Assembly: GCA_032718475.1 (NCBI GenBank)
Contig: JAUCBJ010007110.1
Location: 1-64,000 of the forward strand
DNA from: Nemertoderma westbladi
Lineage: Eukaryota; Xenacoelomorpha; Nemertodermatida; Nemertodermatidae
Reading direction: 5' to 3'
Length of the DNA: 64,000 bases
Shown here: positions 21,287-33,104 of the stretch, piece after piece
Layout: each line of letters begins with the position of its first letter
Numbering within the stretch: position 1 is the first letter of the stretch
The notes under the pieces: generated by a model
The model's database searches: none
What the model was told of the DNA's origin: nothing
The model's input: only the letters and a program-made list of their open reading frames with translations
Made by a program: the position numbers and the translations under genes

Positions 21287-22200
21287 CTTCGTATCGAATG
21301 GGGGTAAGATATTTATTAAAATTTCGGGTGGAAAAAGGGGCTGTAAATTTGTACGTTTTTGTCCGTCTTTTTTGGAAAACTTATTTCCGAAATGTTTAAT
21401 TCGACAACGCGGGTAGGAATCCACTAATTCTTTTATGAAACTCGTAGAAGACCATTGGGGCTACGTTCCTATCGAATGGGGGTACAAAAAATATGTCGGC
21501 AATAGGGGCCAAAAAGGGCCAGAATTTGTAAAATAGTTTTTATCGAATAATTTTTTATTTTTAACATTAGTTGGTTAAGGTACATTCTATACAGTCAATA
21601 TCCATACGGGGAATTTAAATATGCTATCGGTTTTGCTCCAAGTATGATATTAAAAAAATGAGGGCCAAAATTATAATTTCGCGCTTCAAACTTGCTTCGC
21701 GGGAAATCGTCTAGCTCGAAAACTACTTAACTTACGGGAGATTTGTTTACACAGACTTATAGTGCGTTAAATTATCTATCTAACAGCGTTAATCACAGCG
21801 CCGGAGATATTATAAAACTGGAGCGGCAGGCGATCGTGTGAAATATAATATTTATAAAAAGGGACGAAAAATTTTTTTTTTTAACAAATCGCTATTCCAT
21901 TATAATTTAGCGTATTGCGCCAAAAGTACCTGTAAAAAGTATCAAATTAACTCCGCTATCTTTTATCTTAACATATATAATTAAAATTACGAATTTTAAG
22001 GGTCGAAAAATATCGCGTTATTTTGGCCCTTTTTTTAATTTTTTTGGGGCCAAAAACAACCCCTTCTCAAAAGATTAAGAAAAAAATTACGGCAAAGAAT
22101 ATACCAATTTTATTGAATTTGGACCACCAGAACCGAAGTTAGAGCGATTTTAGTGAAAAAATAAAAATAATTTTTTTTGCAAAAAAATTAAGAATGGTCA
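21287..22200. other. Spacer: no gene seen
   Basis: AT-rich DNA between RTE copies A and B; no coding signal that I support. Confidence 0.5.
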
Positions 22201-22271
22201 GGTCAATTGGATTTCGAACCCGCGAACTTAGGTTTCATTAACGTGATTGATAACCACTAGACTATGTGACC
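22201..22271 (-). tRNA. tRNA-like relic or SINE head (degenerate)
   Basis: 71 nt on the minus strand starting GGTCACATAGTCTAGTGG (good A box) and containing GCGGGTTCGAAATCC (good B box and T loop). The first five bases pair with the last five (GGTCA/TGACC). The anticodon stem does not pair, so I assign no anticodon. It is probably a pseudogene or the head of a SINE, not a working tRNA. Confidence 0.45.
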
Positions 22272-22687
22272 AAGAGAATTTGAAATTTTCGAGTGACTAT
22301 TTTTAAACATCAATAACTTCGGTTCTACTGGGCCGTTTGATCTGAAACTTTTTTCATTGGATAGAGGATAGATTGTAGTCTGTGAAATAGGATAAAACTT
22401 GGGAAAAGACTTATGTGCACTTAGTGCAAAATGCACTTAAATAGTGAACATTTTTTCGATATTTCAAACACTGTTATTTCCAGTTCTATTCATCGTAGAA
22501 TGTTATTTTTTGGATTAAAATGTAGTTTGGAATGATTTCTAACTATAATCGTAACATTTGTTTAACTTTTTATGTCTATAAAGTGACTTAAAAATGTCCA
22601 TGAATATGGTCCAAAATCGCAAATCCAGATTTATTAAATTGGATTTTTGACACTTTTAGCGACTGACACTTGATCATACACCATCGT

Positions 22688-24880
22688 TACTACTACTAGG
22701 ATCGGCATGCTGCATTGCAGCTGCATTTTTAAGAATGCTGTGCCGGCTTGTCAACAAAATTGCACCGCCACAACTCCCTATCACCCATGACATTTGCTAG
22801 ATCATCTGCATCTTTAAGGCCAGTGTCCTTTAAGATGCGTCTCAAGAAAGTCATGGGCTGTCCACCATGCTTATTCACTCCATGAGGCTGCCAAAGTACA
22901 AGATTATGCACTGGCTGGTCCTCACGGCGAAAGCAATGTCCTGCAAAGCGGAGGCGATTTTGTTCTAGTGTCAAGCTTGGGGGAACCAATGAGACACCTC
23001 CAATGTTATATAGTGTCTGGTTGGAGATGTGTGCATTGTACTTGACACAATGAACCCGGCGTAGCATTCTTGTGAATGTGCCATCCAGAGATTTGGTGTC
23101 CTCAGCAGTTAGAGCCCAGCATGGACTCCCATAGAGGAGTACTGGAACTACTGCTGCTCTAAATAATCGGACCTTAAGTTTCCGATTAATTCTCGGTGAC
23201 TTCCAAATCCTGGAAAGCCTATTCAAGGCTGCCCATGCCTTTCCCTTACGTATTCGAAGCTCCTCACCTGACTTCCGGATCCATGATCCCAGGTAACAGA
23301 AGTCGTCCACATGCTCAAGCATACCATCCTTTGAGCTTATGCTCATCCGATCAGAGACTTGCTGAGGACTTTCAAAGTTAACTGTCAGAATTTTGGTCTT
23401 TCTGGAGTTAATAAAAAGACCAACACTAGAAGCAGCATGTTCTAATGAGCTGAGGAGCCGTTGGGCTCCCTCTAATGATTCTGAGAGTACTCCTAAGTCA
23501 TCAGCAAAGTCTAGATCAGTTAGGTACTTGGCAGGATTTCCTCGACTTCTGGAGCCAGTAGGTGGAGTTATCATCACCCCATCATCATTATGATGATCTA
23601 AGGACATGCGTAGAACATAGTCAACCACAATAATGAACAAGAATGGTGCAAGTGTGTCTCCTTGGAGGACGCCCCATAACACTTCAAATGGTTCTGTGTC
23701 ACCGTCAACAGTAGACACAAATGTTGTCGAACCATCGTATACTGATCTGATTGCTGCAATAATTTCATCAGGAATCCCATATAATGAAAGTATGCTGAAC
23801 ATACGTGAGCGAGAGACTGAATCAAAGGCCTTGAAGAAGTCAACAAAGATAACAGCCAGATGCCTGTCTTTCTTTTTTGATAATTCTTCAATTATCCTTC
23901 TAAGTGCCAAAATGGGCTCCATGGTCCCACGACCTTTACGGAACCCATTCTGATTTCCACGGAGCAGTCTCTCAATGGGATCCCTGATGCGATTTAATAG
24001 AATCCTATTGTATAGCTTTGCAGCAATCGAGATCAATGAGATTCCCCGAAAAGAACCATAGAGTGTTAGGTTGCCCTTCTTGGGAACTGGCACCAACTTA
24101 TTTGTTTTCATTTCTTGTGGGACTCTTGTTGTACGGTACATGTCTACTATGATGGGATAGATGAGCTTTAAACACTCAGGTATTTTAAAGACCTCAGGGG
24201 GAACACCATCTACTCCACTGGCACGATTGGTCTTAATGCTCGTTGCAGCAGCCTTCACTTCTGCAAAGGAGATATCGCCAATGGGAATATCTGGGAGTAC
24301 AGACTCAGACACCTTTACTTCTATAAAGTTATCAGGCAATACCCTGTCATTATTGAGGAGCTTTTCAAAGTGGGCTTTCCAACCATTGAGGCGATCGGCT
24401 GGTGATTCAGCCTTAACCTTGGTGGTTGGTTGGCTTTTCCGCCCAGTAAGCAGATTGATCGATTTCCATGCCTGGGATGATTGCCTGCTGTCGTCAGCAT
24501 CATTGATGGCATCAACCTGTTGGTTTATTAGCTCCTGTAGATTAACAGAGTACTGCCTGTTCAGGGACCTAGATGCAGCCTTAACTGCATTCTTGGCCGC
24601 TGTAGTCTGTTTGAGTCGGGACTCTTTCTGCGCCTTATGAAGGTCATTTCGGCACTTTTGAATTTTGTTGTCAGTCCAGGGGGCCCTTTTCCTGTTTCGA
24701 GGGTATACAGGAACTGTTTCTGCAGCTGCTAACTTAACTGCTTCTGTAAAGGCAGTATAGCCCTCACAGTGATCTGCCGCCTCAGAGGCAAGAGCCTCAT
24801 ACCTGTTGCTCAGCTGTAGTGTGAAGCTGGATCTCACACTTGGCTGTTGCAACAGAGAGGACCAGTCATGCCGCGGCATC
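22688..24880 (-). mobile_element. RTE-like LINE copy B, 5'-truncated, 10-bp target duplication
   Basis: Minus strand; the (AGT)n tail abuts 22,688. ACACCATCGT flanks it at 22,678-22,687 and 24,881-24,890. Truncated just before the PRHDWSSLLQQ segment. Confidence 0.85.
22729..24879 (-). CDS. RTE-like LINE ORF, copy B: intact RT and C-terminal region, no endonuclease
   Basis: An uninterrupted frame of about 716 codons from the ATG at 24,879, which lies at the truncation junction, so the start is fortuitous. It contains the linker after the endonuclease, the RT core (FVDFFKAFDS, WGVLQGDTLAPFLF, FADDLGVLS as the catalytic box, KTKILTVN) and the C-terminal domain with CFRREDQPVHN. Without the endonuclease and 5' UTR it should be immobile, but the RT frame is undamaged, consistent with a recent insertion. 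Nearly identical to copies A and C. Confidence 0.85.
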   Translation of the reverse strand: MPRHDWSSLLQQPSVRSSFTLQLSNRYEALASEAADHCEGYTAFTEAVKLAAAETVPVYPRNRKRAPWTDNKIQKCRNDLHKAQKESRLKQTTAAKNAVKAASRSLNRQYSVNLQELINQQVDAINDADDSRQSSQAWKSINLLTGRKSQPTTKVKAESPADRLNGWKAHFEKLLNNDRVLPDNFIEVKVSESVLPDIPIGDISFAEVKAAATSIKTNRASGVDGVPPEVFKIPECLKLIYPIIVDMYRTTRVPQEMKTNKLVPVPKKGNLTLYGSFRGISLISIAAKLYNRILLNRIRDPIERLLRGNQNGFRKGRGTMEPILALRRIIEELSKKKDRHLAVIFVDFFKAFDSVSRSRMFSILSLYGIPDEIIAAIRSVYDGSTTFVSTVDGDTEPFEVLWGVLQGDTLAPFLFIIVVDYVLRMSLDHHNDDGVMITPPTGSRSRGNPAKYLTDLDFADDLGVLSESLEGAQRLLSSLEHAASSVGLFINSRKTKILTVNFESPQQVSDRMSISSKDGMLEHVDDFCYLGSWIRKSGEELRIRKGKAWAALNRLSRIWKSPRINRKLKVRLFRAAVVPVLLYGSPCWALTAEDTKSLDGTFTRMLRRVHCVKYNAHISNQTLYNIGGVSLVPPSLTLEQNRLRFAGHCFRREDQPVHNLVLWQPHGVNKHGGQPMTFLRRILKDTGLKDADDLANVMGDRELWRCNFVDKPAQHS

Positions 24881-24890
24881 ACACCATCGT

Positions 24891-25960
24891 AGATCGGTAG
24901 AGGATAAACATAAGTTTGTTAAATAAGAGCCACCATTACGATCTGCTAAAGTGCATTTGTACAAATAAGTGTGCAAAAGTGCAAATTTTTTAATAAGGTC
25001 AAATTATATAGTATTGGGTTCTTTTCTTTGCAGATACTTTATTTTCATATTAATATGTTGTTTGAACCTTACTGAGCGCATTAGGGGATATGCGTACAAA
25101 TATACCGGCCCTTATGAGGCTTCGATTGGGTAAATTAATAAAACATAAGGTTGTATAGTATAATATTCTAAAAACCAGTGTGATATTAAATGCACTTTAA
25201 ATAATAAATAGAAATCAAATAACAATTGGACCACACAATTAAAAACTCGCACAATTTTGTACTTATTATATCGCTTCAAATTAATTCAACAGTGGATATT
25301 TGTGGGAAGGGGGAAGTTACAGTGTGCATTCGGGGGAAGTTTGGTGAACTGCATTTATGCAGTGAATCCAAACTTCCCCCTTTGATATATCATATACTTA
25401 AGACATGCTAGGGTGACGGGGAAATATTTGTTACTGTCACACTTTGCATCCATTTATCCTATCCTTTATTATTACCCCAGTCAGATAAGAGATAATAAAT
25501 CAGTAAAAACTAAACTAAACTGTCTTTCATGCAAACAAATTTCTAACTAAAGACGGGTGAATGACCATGACCATGGAAATTATTTTAAATATAATTGTAT
25601 ATCAACTATTTGGGGAGGCTTCCAAGTTAAACACGAAAACAATTATTTTGTTATATATATAGTAAATAACGTTGTATGTTCTTCTTCCTCTCATAATAAA
25701 ATATAAATGAAATATCTCAGATAGCTATGCCCTGTAACATTTCACAACCAAAATATTTAAGTGTGAAAAGTGTAGGCCTACCACACTCCGCCCAAACAAC
25801 CGCAAACGCATAGCCAACAAATTTAACAAAAGGTTACATACATGTTGGGTTCATGACGAGATGAGTGAAAATTGATCGCGTAATATAAAGTAAAAAATTA
25901 AGAGACGGGCTGGCTCTCCTCCACTTTCTTACCCAATGGATATGTTGTTGTAATAATCTA
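24891..25960. other. AT-rich spacer with one strong hairpin
   Basis: No gene seen. The hairpin at 25,332-25,380 is described separately. Confidence 0.5.
25332..25380. repeat. 49-bp near-perfect hairpin
   Basis: GGGGGAAGTTTGG (25,332) pairs with CCAAACTTCCCCC (25,368), and ACTGCAT pairs with ATGCAGT around a TT loop: about 20 paired bases. A further GGGGGAAGTT copy lies near 25,302. It could be a short MITE relic or a transcribed hairpin. Confidence 0.7.
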
Positions 25961-26535
25961 ATATTGGGGCGGCTTTCTCTCGGTATAACAAGTGATACAT
26001 GTGCTGTAGGAAATACTGCGACTTTCCAACTAAATCTAATAACTAGCTCAAATAATGTAAATAATTATTCTGAAAATTTAAAAGTGAAACATTTACTAAG
26101 AGAGTATAAGTCAGTGTTTACGGAAATTATTAACTACTGGCCCACCTTGCTACTATACTAAACCCTGGCGATTATATGGGGATGGGCTTAATGCAGCTGT
26201 GAAAAAATTTTATTATTTACTGCAACATAAAATAGTTAAACGCCGAGATTCCCATGGTCTTCAGCATTGCATACTACTCTAAAACAGAACAATTCGATAA
26301 GAGCCTGTGGTGATTATATAAGATTAAACAAACAAACTTTACCAGACACATATCCAATGTCTAATATTGCTGACATAACTAATAATTATCGTGATTGTGT
26401 TATTTTTTCTAAGATTGACTTAAATAAGGCTTTTCATCAGATTCCAATGGCGATAGTAGACATTCCTAAGACATCAATAACAACACCATTTGGTATGTTT
26501 GTTTAGTTACATTAAAATGCCATTTGGACTTATGA
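25961..26535 (+). pseudogene. Ty3/Gypsy pol, 5' segment (protease-RT junction and RT fingers)
   Basis: Plus strand: KHLLREYKSVFTE near 26,090, then after stops CGDYIRLNKQTLPDTYPM and CVIFSKIDLNKAFHQIPM (the RT 'D-L-x-K-A-F/Y-H-Q-I' block) and TPFGMF. Interrupted by RTE copy C and resumed at 30,296 with the duplicated target. Several stops show age. Confidence 0.75.
26436..26532. repeat. 97-bp target-site duplication, left copy
   Basis: Matches 30,296-30,392 with a single T/C mismatch; both lie in the Gypsy RT. Confidence 0.92.
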
Positions 26536-29500
26536 CTCAGGTCAGGTCAGGTATTCTAGGTCATTGATCAAGAAAACTTGCCACCTCCATGCAGCATAAA
26601 GGAGGTGCCACCTGTAGCTGCATAGACCCTCTTACTAGGGCAAATCTGGTCCTGTAACTAGGACCCCCTTCGTTCTGGGATAAGGACGCCCTTGGTCCTG
26701 GATTAAGGACCCATATACTTGGCTGCAGGGGTATATGGCCTGACCAGGCAGATGGTGATCTACCAATGGCTGGTCAGGAGTAGAGTGTTCTCATGTCCAC
26801 TCTGAGAGCACTTCACTGCGACCTGCACCTGGCAGCAAGGGTACAGGGCATGACCCAGCAGATGAGCTGCAACAGCCAATGGTGGGTCATGTGCGCCAGA
26901 GTAGATATGGGTGATGGGCCTCATATCTGACTCCATTGCGACACCCACCCTGTGGAATGGCAAACCAGGGTGCGGTATTTGCCCCGAGAGCTGACTCGGC
27001 AAAAAAGCACCCCCCAACCCCCACTATGGATTACATTAGCAATGCGGAGGTCCGGCCACTAGAGGCCAGTGGAATTACCGGACACAATCGGCCTCACAGG
27101 CGTCAGTTAACTCCTGACTGGCTGCCTGTCTCACCCCCTACTGGAGAGAGAGCAGCCGACAATTCTTTGAGTCCCTTTCCTGATGACCTTTCTGGCCCAA
27201 ACCCTGGGTCACCAGGGAGGCCAGATTGTGATGGGGAGAGGGATTCTGGAGTTGGAGGCTACTCTCATGTTCCACCCCGACCAACAAAGCCATTGGTGAA
27301 TCTGAGGCAAGTCACTAGACTAGCCTCAGTAAACACCCTAACACTCGGGTCCCCAATGCGACAAGGTGAGCTGACTGCCTTGGCAGATAAGCTTTCTCTT
27401 AGCGCAGTGGGTGTTCAAGAGCACCGAATGCAGACTGGACAGACTGATGAGGTTCTGATTAAGGACATGGGGGGCGGTTGGCGACTCGCCCTCGCGTCAG
27501 CAGATGATAGTGGCAATGGTGGAATTGGTCTATTGATGAATCCAACTGCACATGCAGCATTGGACAAAATAGACCAAATCTCTAACCGCATCATCCGTTG
27601 CCACTTCTCATGTTCTGGAAGACTGGCTAAGAAGTTTCCTAAGGTGGTTCTGATTGTGTGCTACTCTCCAACTAGTGTTGCCCCTGTAGAGGAGGTGGAA
27701 AATTTCTACCACAATCTACAAGCAGCTACTGATGGAGTGGATCAGCATGCATTCTTAACATTCCTGGGAGACTTTAATGCAAGTCTGCATCAATCACCTA
27801 CATCGCCCTGGGTCTATAGCAATAGTGTTAACCGAAATTCTGTCCATCTTCAGGATTTTATCTCTGGAAATGGATTGTTTTCGGCTGCAACCCAGTTCAA
27901 GAAGCGAACTGGAAAGCTATGGTCTCATAGTGGACCCAGTGGTCACAAGTCCCAGATAGACCATATTTTGTTTCGTAGGAAATACAGGAGCTCTATACAA
28001 GACTGCAATGCATTTACACTTCAACCCTTCTCCAGTGATCACCGCCTTATTGTGGCCAAGGTAAGACTTAGTCTGCGTGCTAGCAGAACAACGAAATCTG
28101 CCTTGCCGCGGCATGACTGGTCCTCTCTGTTGCAACAGCCAAGTGTGAGATCCAGCTTCACACTACAGCTGAGCAACAGGTATGAGGCTCTTGCCTCTGA
28201 GGCGGCAGATCACTGTGAGGGCTATACTGCCTTTACAGAAGCAGTTAAGTTAGCAGCTGCAGAAACAGTTCCTGTATACCCTCGAAACAGGAAAAGGGCC
28301 CCCTGGACTGACAACAAAATTCAGAAGTGCCGAAATGACCTTCATAAGGCACAGAAAGAGTCCCGACTCAAACAGACTACAGCGGCCAAGAATGCAGTTA
28401 AGGCTGCATCTAGGTCCCTGAACAGGCAGTACTCTGTTAATCTACAGGAGCTAATAAACCAACAGGTTGATGCCATCAATGATGCTGACGACAGCAGGCA
28501 ATCATCCCAGGCATGGAAATCAATCAATCTGCTTACTGGGCGGAAAAGCCAACCAACCACCAAGGTTAAGGCTGAATCACCAGCCGATCGCCTCAATGGT
28601 TGGAAAGCCCACTTTGAAAAGCTCCTCAATAATGACAGGGTATTGCCTGATAACTTTATAGAAGTAAAAGTGTCTGAGTCCGTACTCCCAGATATTCCCA
28701 TTGGCGATATCTCCTTTGCAGAAGTGAAGGCTGCTGCAAAGAGCATTAAGACCAATCGTGCCAGTGGAGTAGATGGTGTTCCCCCTGAGGTCTTTAAAAT
28801 ACCTGAGTGTTTAAAGCTCATCTATCCCATCATAGTAGACATGTACCGAACAACAAGAGTCCCACAAGAAATGAAAACAAATAAGTTGGTGCCAGTTCCC
28901 AAGAAGGGCAACCTAACACTCTATGGTTCTTTTCGGGGAATCTCATTGATCTCGATTGCTGCAAAGCTATACAATAGGATTCTATTAAATCGCATCAGGG
29001 ATCCAATTGAGAGACTGCTCCGTGGAAATCAGAATGGGTTCCGTAAAGGTCATGGGACCATGGAGCCCATTTTGGCACTTAGAAGGATAATTGAAGAATT
29101 ATCAAAAAAGAAAGACAGGCATCTGGCTGTTATCTTTGTTGACTTCTTCAAGGCCTTTGATTCAGTCTCTCGCTCACGTATGTTCAGCATACTTTCATTA
29201 TATGGGATTCCTGATGAAATTATTGCAGCAATCAGATCAGTATATACGATGGTTCGACAACATTTGTGTCTACTGTTGACGGTGACACAGAACCATTTGA
29301 AGTGTTATGGGGCGTCCTCCAAGGAGACACACTTGCACCATTCTTGTTCATTATTGTGGTTGACTATGTTCTACGCATGTCCTTAGATCATCATAATGAT
29401 GATGGGGTGATGATAACTCCACCTACTGGCTCCAGAAGTCGAGGAAATCCTGCCAAGTACCTAACTGATCTAGACTTTGCTGATGACTTAGGAGTACTCT

Positions 29501-30295
29501 CAGAATCATTAGAGGGAGCCCAACGGCTCCTCAGCTCATTAGAACATGCTGCTTCTAGTGTTGGTCTTTTTATTAACTCCAGAAAGACCAAAATTCTGAC
29601 CGTTAACTTTGAAAGTCCTCAGCAAGTCTCTGATCGGATGAGCATAAGCTCAAAGGATGGTATGCTTGAGCATGTGGACGACTTCTGTTACCTGGGATCA
29701 TGGATCCGGAAGTCAGGTGAGGACCTTCGAATACGAAAGGGTAAGGCATGGGCAGCCTTGAATAGGCTTTCCAGGATTTGGAAGTCACCGAGAATTAATC
29801 GGAAACTTAAGGTCCGATTATTTAGAGCAGCAGTAGTTCCAGTACTCCTCTACGGGAGTCCATGCTGGGCTCTAACTGCTGAGGACACCAAATCTCTGGA
29901 TGGCACATTCACAAGAATGCTACGCCGGGTTCATTGTGTCAAGCACAATGCACACATCTTCAACCAGACACTATATAACATTGGAGGTGTCTCATTGGTT
30001 CCCCCAAGCTTGACACTAGAACAAAATCGCCTCCGCTTTGCAGGACATTGCTTTCGCCGTGAGGACCAGCCAGTGCATAATCTTGTACTTTGGCAGCCTC
30101 ATGGAGTGAATAAGCATGGTGGACAGCCCATGACTTTCTTGAGACGCATCTTAAAGGACACTGGCCTTAAAGATGCGGATGATCTAGCAAATGTCATGGG
30201 TGATAGGGAGTTGTGGCGGTGCAATTTTGTTGACAAGCCGGCACAGCATTCTTAAAAATGCAGCTGCAATGCAGCATGCCGATCCTAGTAGTAGT
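26533..30295 (+). mobile_element. RTE-like LINE copy C, 3.76 kb, within the Gypsy RT
   Basis: Plus strand, bounded by a 97-bp direct duplication. The 5' region (26,533-26,956) starts with a short GTCAG repeat and contains two diverged copies of a ~115-bp block (around 26,700 and 26,830). The 3' end is GCCGATCCTAGTAGTAGT, the same (AGT)n tail as copies A and B. It is the longest of the three and the only one with an endonuclease. Confidence 0.85.
26957..30255 (+). pseudogene. RTE-like LINE ORF, copy C: endonuclease + RT, one 2-nt frameshift
   Basis: First ATG at 26,957 (MANQGAVFAPRADSAKK). After a Pro-rich leader comes an AP endonuclease (VGVQEHRMQTGQTDEV, VVLIVCYSPTS, FLGDFNASLHQ, QIDHILFRRK, SSDHRLIVAKV), then RT as in copies A and B. 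At 29,241-29,246 an extra TA relative to the other copies shifts the frame just before the DGSTTFVSTVDGD segment; the rest continues in the new frame to a TAA at 30,253. Otherwise clean. RTE clade is inferred from the EN-RT layout without RNase H, the short 3' region and the microsatellite tail. Confidence 0.85.
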
Positions 30296-30392
30296 ATCAG
30301 ATTCCAATGGCGATAGTAGACATTCCTAAGACATCAATAACAACACCATTTGGTATGTTCGTTTAGTTACATTAAAATGCCATTTGGACTTA
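30296..30392. repeat. 97-bp target-site duplication, right copy
   Basis: Partner of 26,436-26,532. Confidence 0.92.
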
Positions 30393-32453
30393 GAAATGCA
30401 GCACAAACGTTCCAAAGTTTAATGGATGTAACATTATACGGTGTTGACAGTGCTGTAGGATATATGGATGACATTTTGGTGGGAAGTAAAAGTGTGGAGC
30501 AACATTGGAGCAACCATCCATGGAGCAACACTATCATGATGTAAAGCAAGTTCTAAAACGTTTAGAAAAATTCGGTCTAAAAGCCGACTGACTGTCTTTC
30601 ACAAGATAAATTAACTTCCTAGGCTATTTAGTATCTGAAAAAGGTGTTCGCCCGAATTTATCGAAAATAGAAGCCATTAATGCTTTTCCTGAACCAACTA
30701 CATTGAAATTATTAAGAAGGTTCATCGGAATGTGTGGTTTTTACCACAGGTTTATCCCTCATTTCTCTGAAATTTCCACACCGCTGCTGACTGATCTCAC
30801 TAGAGATAACACAAAGAAAAAGAATCAAGATTTGGTTTTAACTTCAAAAGGAAAAATCGCATTTAATAAACTGAAACAGGCTCTAGCTGAGGCAGTTACG
30901 TTAGCGTTTCCTAAAAGAGATGGAACCCATAACAATCACAACAGACACATACAACGTCGCCATAGGTGCTGTAGTTCATCAATTAGAGTCATTAGCTTTT
31001 TATTCCAAAAGATTAACGCCCAACGAGTGCAGAAAATCCGCTTTCGATAGAGAACTATTAGCTATTTACTCGGATTTAAAGCATCATGAATGGTTACTTG
31101 GCCAAAATCTAACTATACTGACAGATCATAAACCTTTAACTCGATGCCTGGAAATGAAAAATCCTACTCCCCAGCAGTCTCACTGGCTTACATATATATC
31201 GGAATTTAATAGTGAAATTAAATATCTCACTGGAAAAGATAATACTTTTGCAGATGCTCTATCTAGACCTTTAGCAATGATTACACGGGATAATATGATT
31301 GAATTAGCAGACAAACAATTGGAGGATCAACATTTGCAACAATTTTACAAAACAACCTCTTTACCATTAAAAAAAGTTTTTATAAATCAAGAAAAGTTTG
31401 TTTTTTATGATAACTCTACGCCTCTTCCCTCAAATTTGAGAAAAAAGGTATTCCATAATATTCATTCACTAGCCCATGCTGGACCCAAAGAAACTCTTAA
31501 ATTAATAGCCGCGTAATATTTGGCCTGGTATGAATAAAGAAGTCAAGCAGTGGGCGAAGCAAAGTCTGGAGTGCCAGAAATCCAAAAATTACTCTTCACG
31601 TAAAGACTCCCATAGGAACAATCCCAACAAATAACCGTTTAGATTCCGTTCACTTGGATATTGTAGGACCGCTTCCATCATCTTGTGGCTACAAATATCT
31701 ATTGACCATTATAGATCGTTTCACTAGACGGCCAGAAGTTGTTCCTTTACAAAACATTTCAACAGATGCAATTGTAAATGCTTTCATGTACACTTGGATA
31801 ATCCGTTTTGGGGTTCCAAACAAGATCATAACTGACAGAGGTTCTCAATTCGAATCTAGATTGTTTGGAGTTCTCAAGATAGGAATACAACGTTCCAGAA
31901 CAACTGCCTATCACCCTGCCTGTAATGGGATTATAGAAAGATTACACAGACAACTAAAAGCATCATCACTACGTGCAAAATGTATTAATTACTATTGGTA
32001 TCACGACTTACCGCTAGTTTTGTTGGGGTTACGTTCAGCAATGGGAACTCATGGTTACCTACTCCCCTGCACAACTTTTATATGGTATGGAATTGCGTCT
32101 ACCCTGGCAGTTTCTAGAACCCGAAAATGTAGAATTATTACCTGACTTCGTATCAAAGTTATACAATAAAGTGGACTCATTTCAACCACCCAAAAGACGT
32201 AATGTTTCAAAATCGTATGTTCCGAAAAATTTACCTATTGCAACGAATGTGTGGGTTAAGGATCCTAGAAAGCGCGGCTCACTTACTCCATGTTATACTG
32301 GTCCTTAAAGTTTTTACAATGACTGATAAAACAGTAACAATTATTATTCGTGGTAAACAGGAAATTTTGTCCCTGGACCGCGTCAAACCAACTATTATGG
32401 CTAATGAAGCCATTGTCTCAAAACAAAAGCGAGTCACATTTAAATTAAACTAA
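30296..32453 (+). pseudogene. Ty3/Gypsy pol, 3' segment: RT, RNase H, integrase
   Basis: RT resumes with YIKMPFGLRNAAQTFQ and the catalytic YMDDILVGS near 30,460. After stops come the RT-RNase H connection (RFIGMCGFYHRFIPHFSE) and, after a frameshift near 30,925, RNase H (AIGAVVHQLESLAFYSKRL, FDRELLAIY, LTDHKPLTRCLE, DNTFADALSRPLA). Integrase spans about 31,500-32,200: core D in LDIVGPLPSS, D in TDRGSQFES, E in GIIERLHRQLK, then SPAQLLYGMELRLP in another frame. Tail to TAA at 32,451. At least four frame breaks. Confidence 0.8.
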
Positions 32454-32464
32454 TAAAATGAAGT

Positions 32465-33079
32465 GTGAATATTCTAATTAAATTAAGCATGTAATATTAT
32501 TTAGAATTGATTATTATTAAATCATTAATATAATATATACTTGAAAATTATGAGAAATATTATTCGTACAATGAATAATCAACTGATTGAATAAATTACG
32601 GTGTATAACGGTAGATATATTTTTAGTGATAAATACACTAAATGTTTGTGATTGCTTAACATAAAAATATTTGAATTAACTACCATAGGAGTTTATTAAT
32701 GTAAACGCATTAATTAAGATATTTCTTTTTTCAACGAATTAAGTGCAATAATTTTTATTTTTAAAATATAATTGAATTAAGAATTACAGAATTAAGTGCA
32801 ATAATATTTGACATAATTTTAATTTTCGATTATCTTGTGTAAATATTTTCATTCTTATTGTAAGTTGATTTCGAAGGATAACGTAAATAATAATTACAAA
32901 TTGTAAGAATATTTTAGAATTATGTGCTCCGCTTCTAATGAAAGGAAGTTATGTAAGGAAATATTATTAATGTTTAATGTTTTGTTTAACTGTACCAATT
33001 CTGCTGTATCTGAAGAAAGAGAAAGTCTGCATGTTAAGGAATATAGAATATACGGTACCTACCTAGAACAGAACTACAT
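32465..33079 (+). repeat. Putative 3' LTR of the Ty3/Gypsy element
   Basis: Starts TGTGAATATTC just after the pol stop and ends GAACAGAACTACA. The last ~120 bp are shared with 14,637-14,757, upstream of gag, as expected for LTR ends. The start is a guess; no primer-binding site or target duplication is clear. Confidence 0.45.
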
Positions 33080-33104
33080 ATTTTTATATTGTGGAATCCC
33101 ACAG

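Larger units (their letters stand above)
14637..33079 (+). mobile_element. Decayed Ty3/Gypsy element, heavily invaded
   Basis: Inferred unit: a truncated 5' LTR end at about 14,637-14,757 matches the 3' LTR end at about 32,950-33,079. Gag lies at 14,758-15,165, pol at 25,961-26,535 and 30,296-32,453, and a putative 3' LTR at 32,465-33,079. Between gag and pol are two 19-bp minisatellite arrays, a MITE and two RTE LINEs; the RT is split by a third RTE LINE. Protease was not found. Confidence 0.45.

Noticed and set aside
20676-24640. Plus-strand Ser-rich ORFs of 150-159 codons (MSFKHSGILKTS...) in RTE copies A and B
   Set aside because: They recur only because the RTE copies recur, and they lie antisense to the LINE's linker and RT coding frame.
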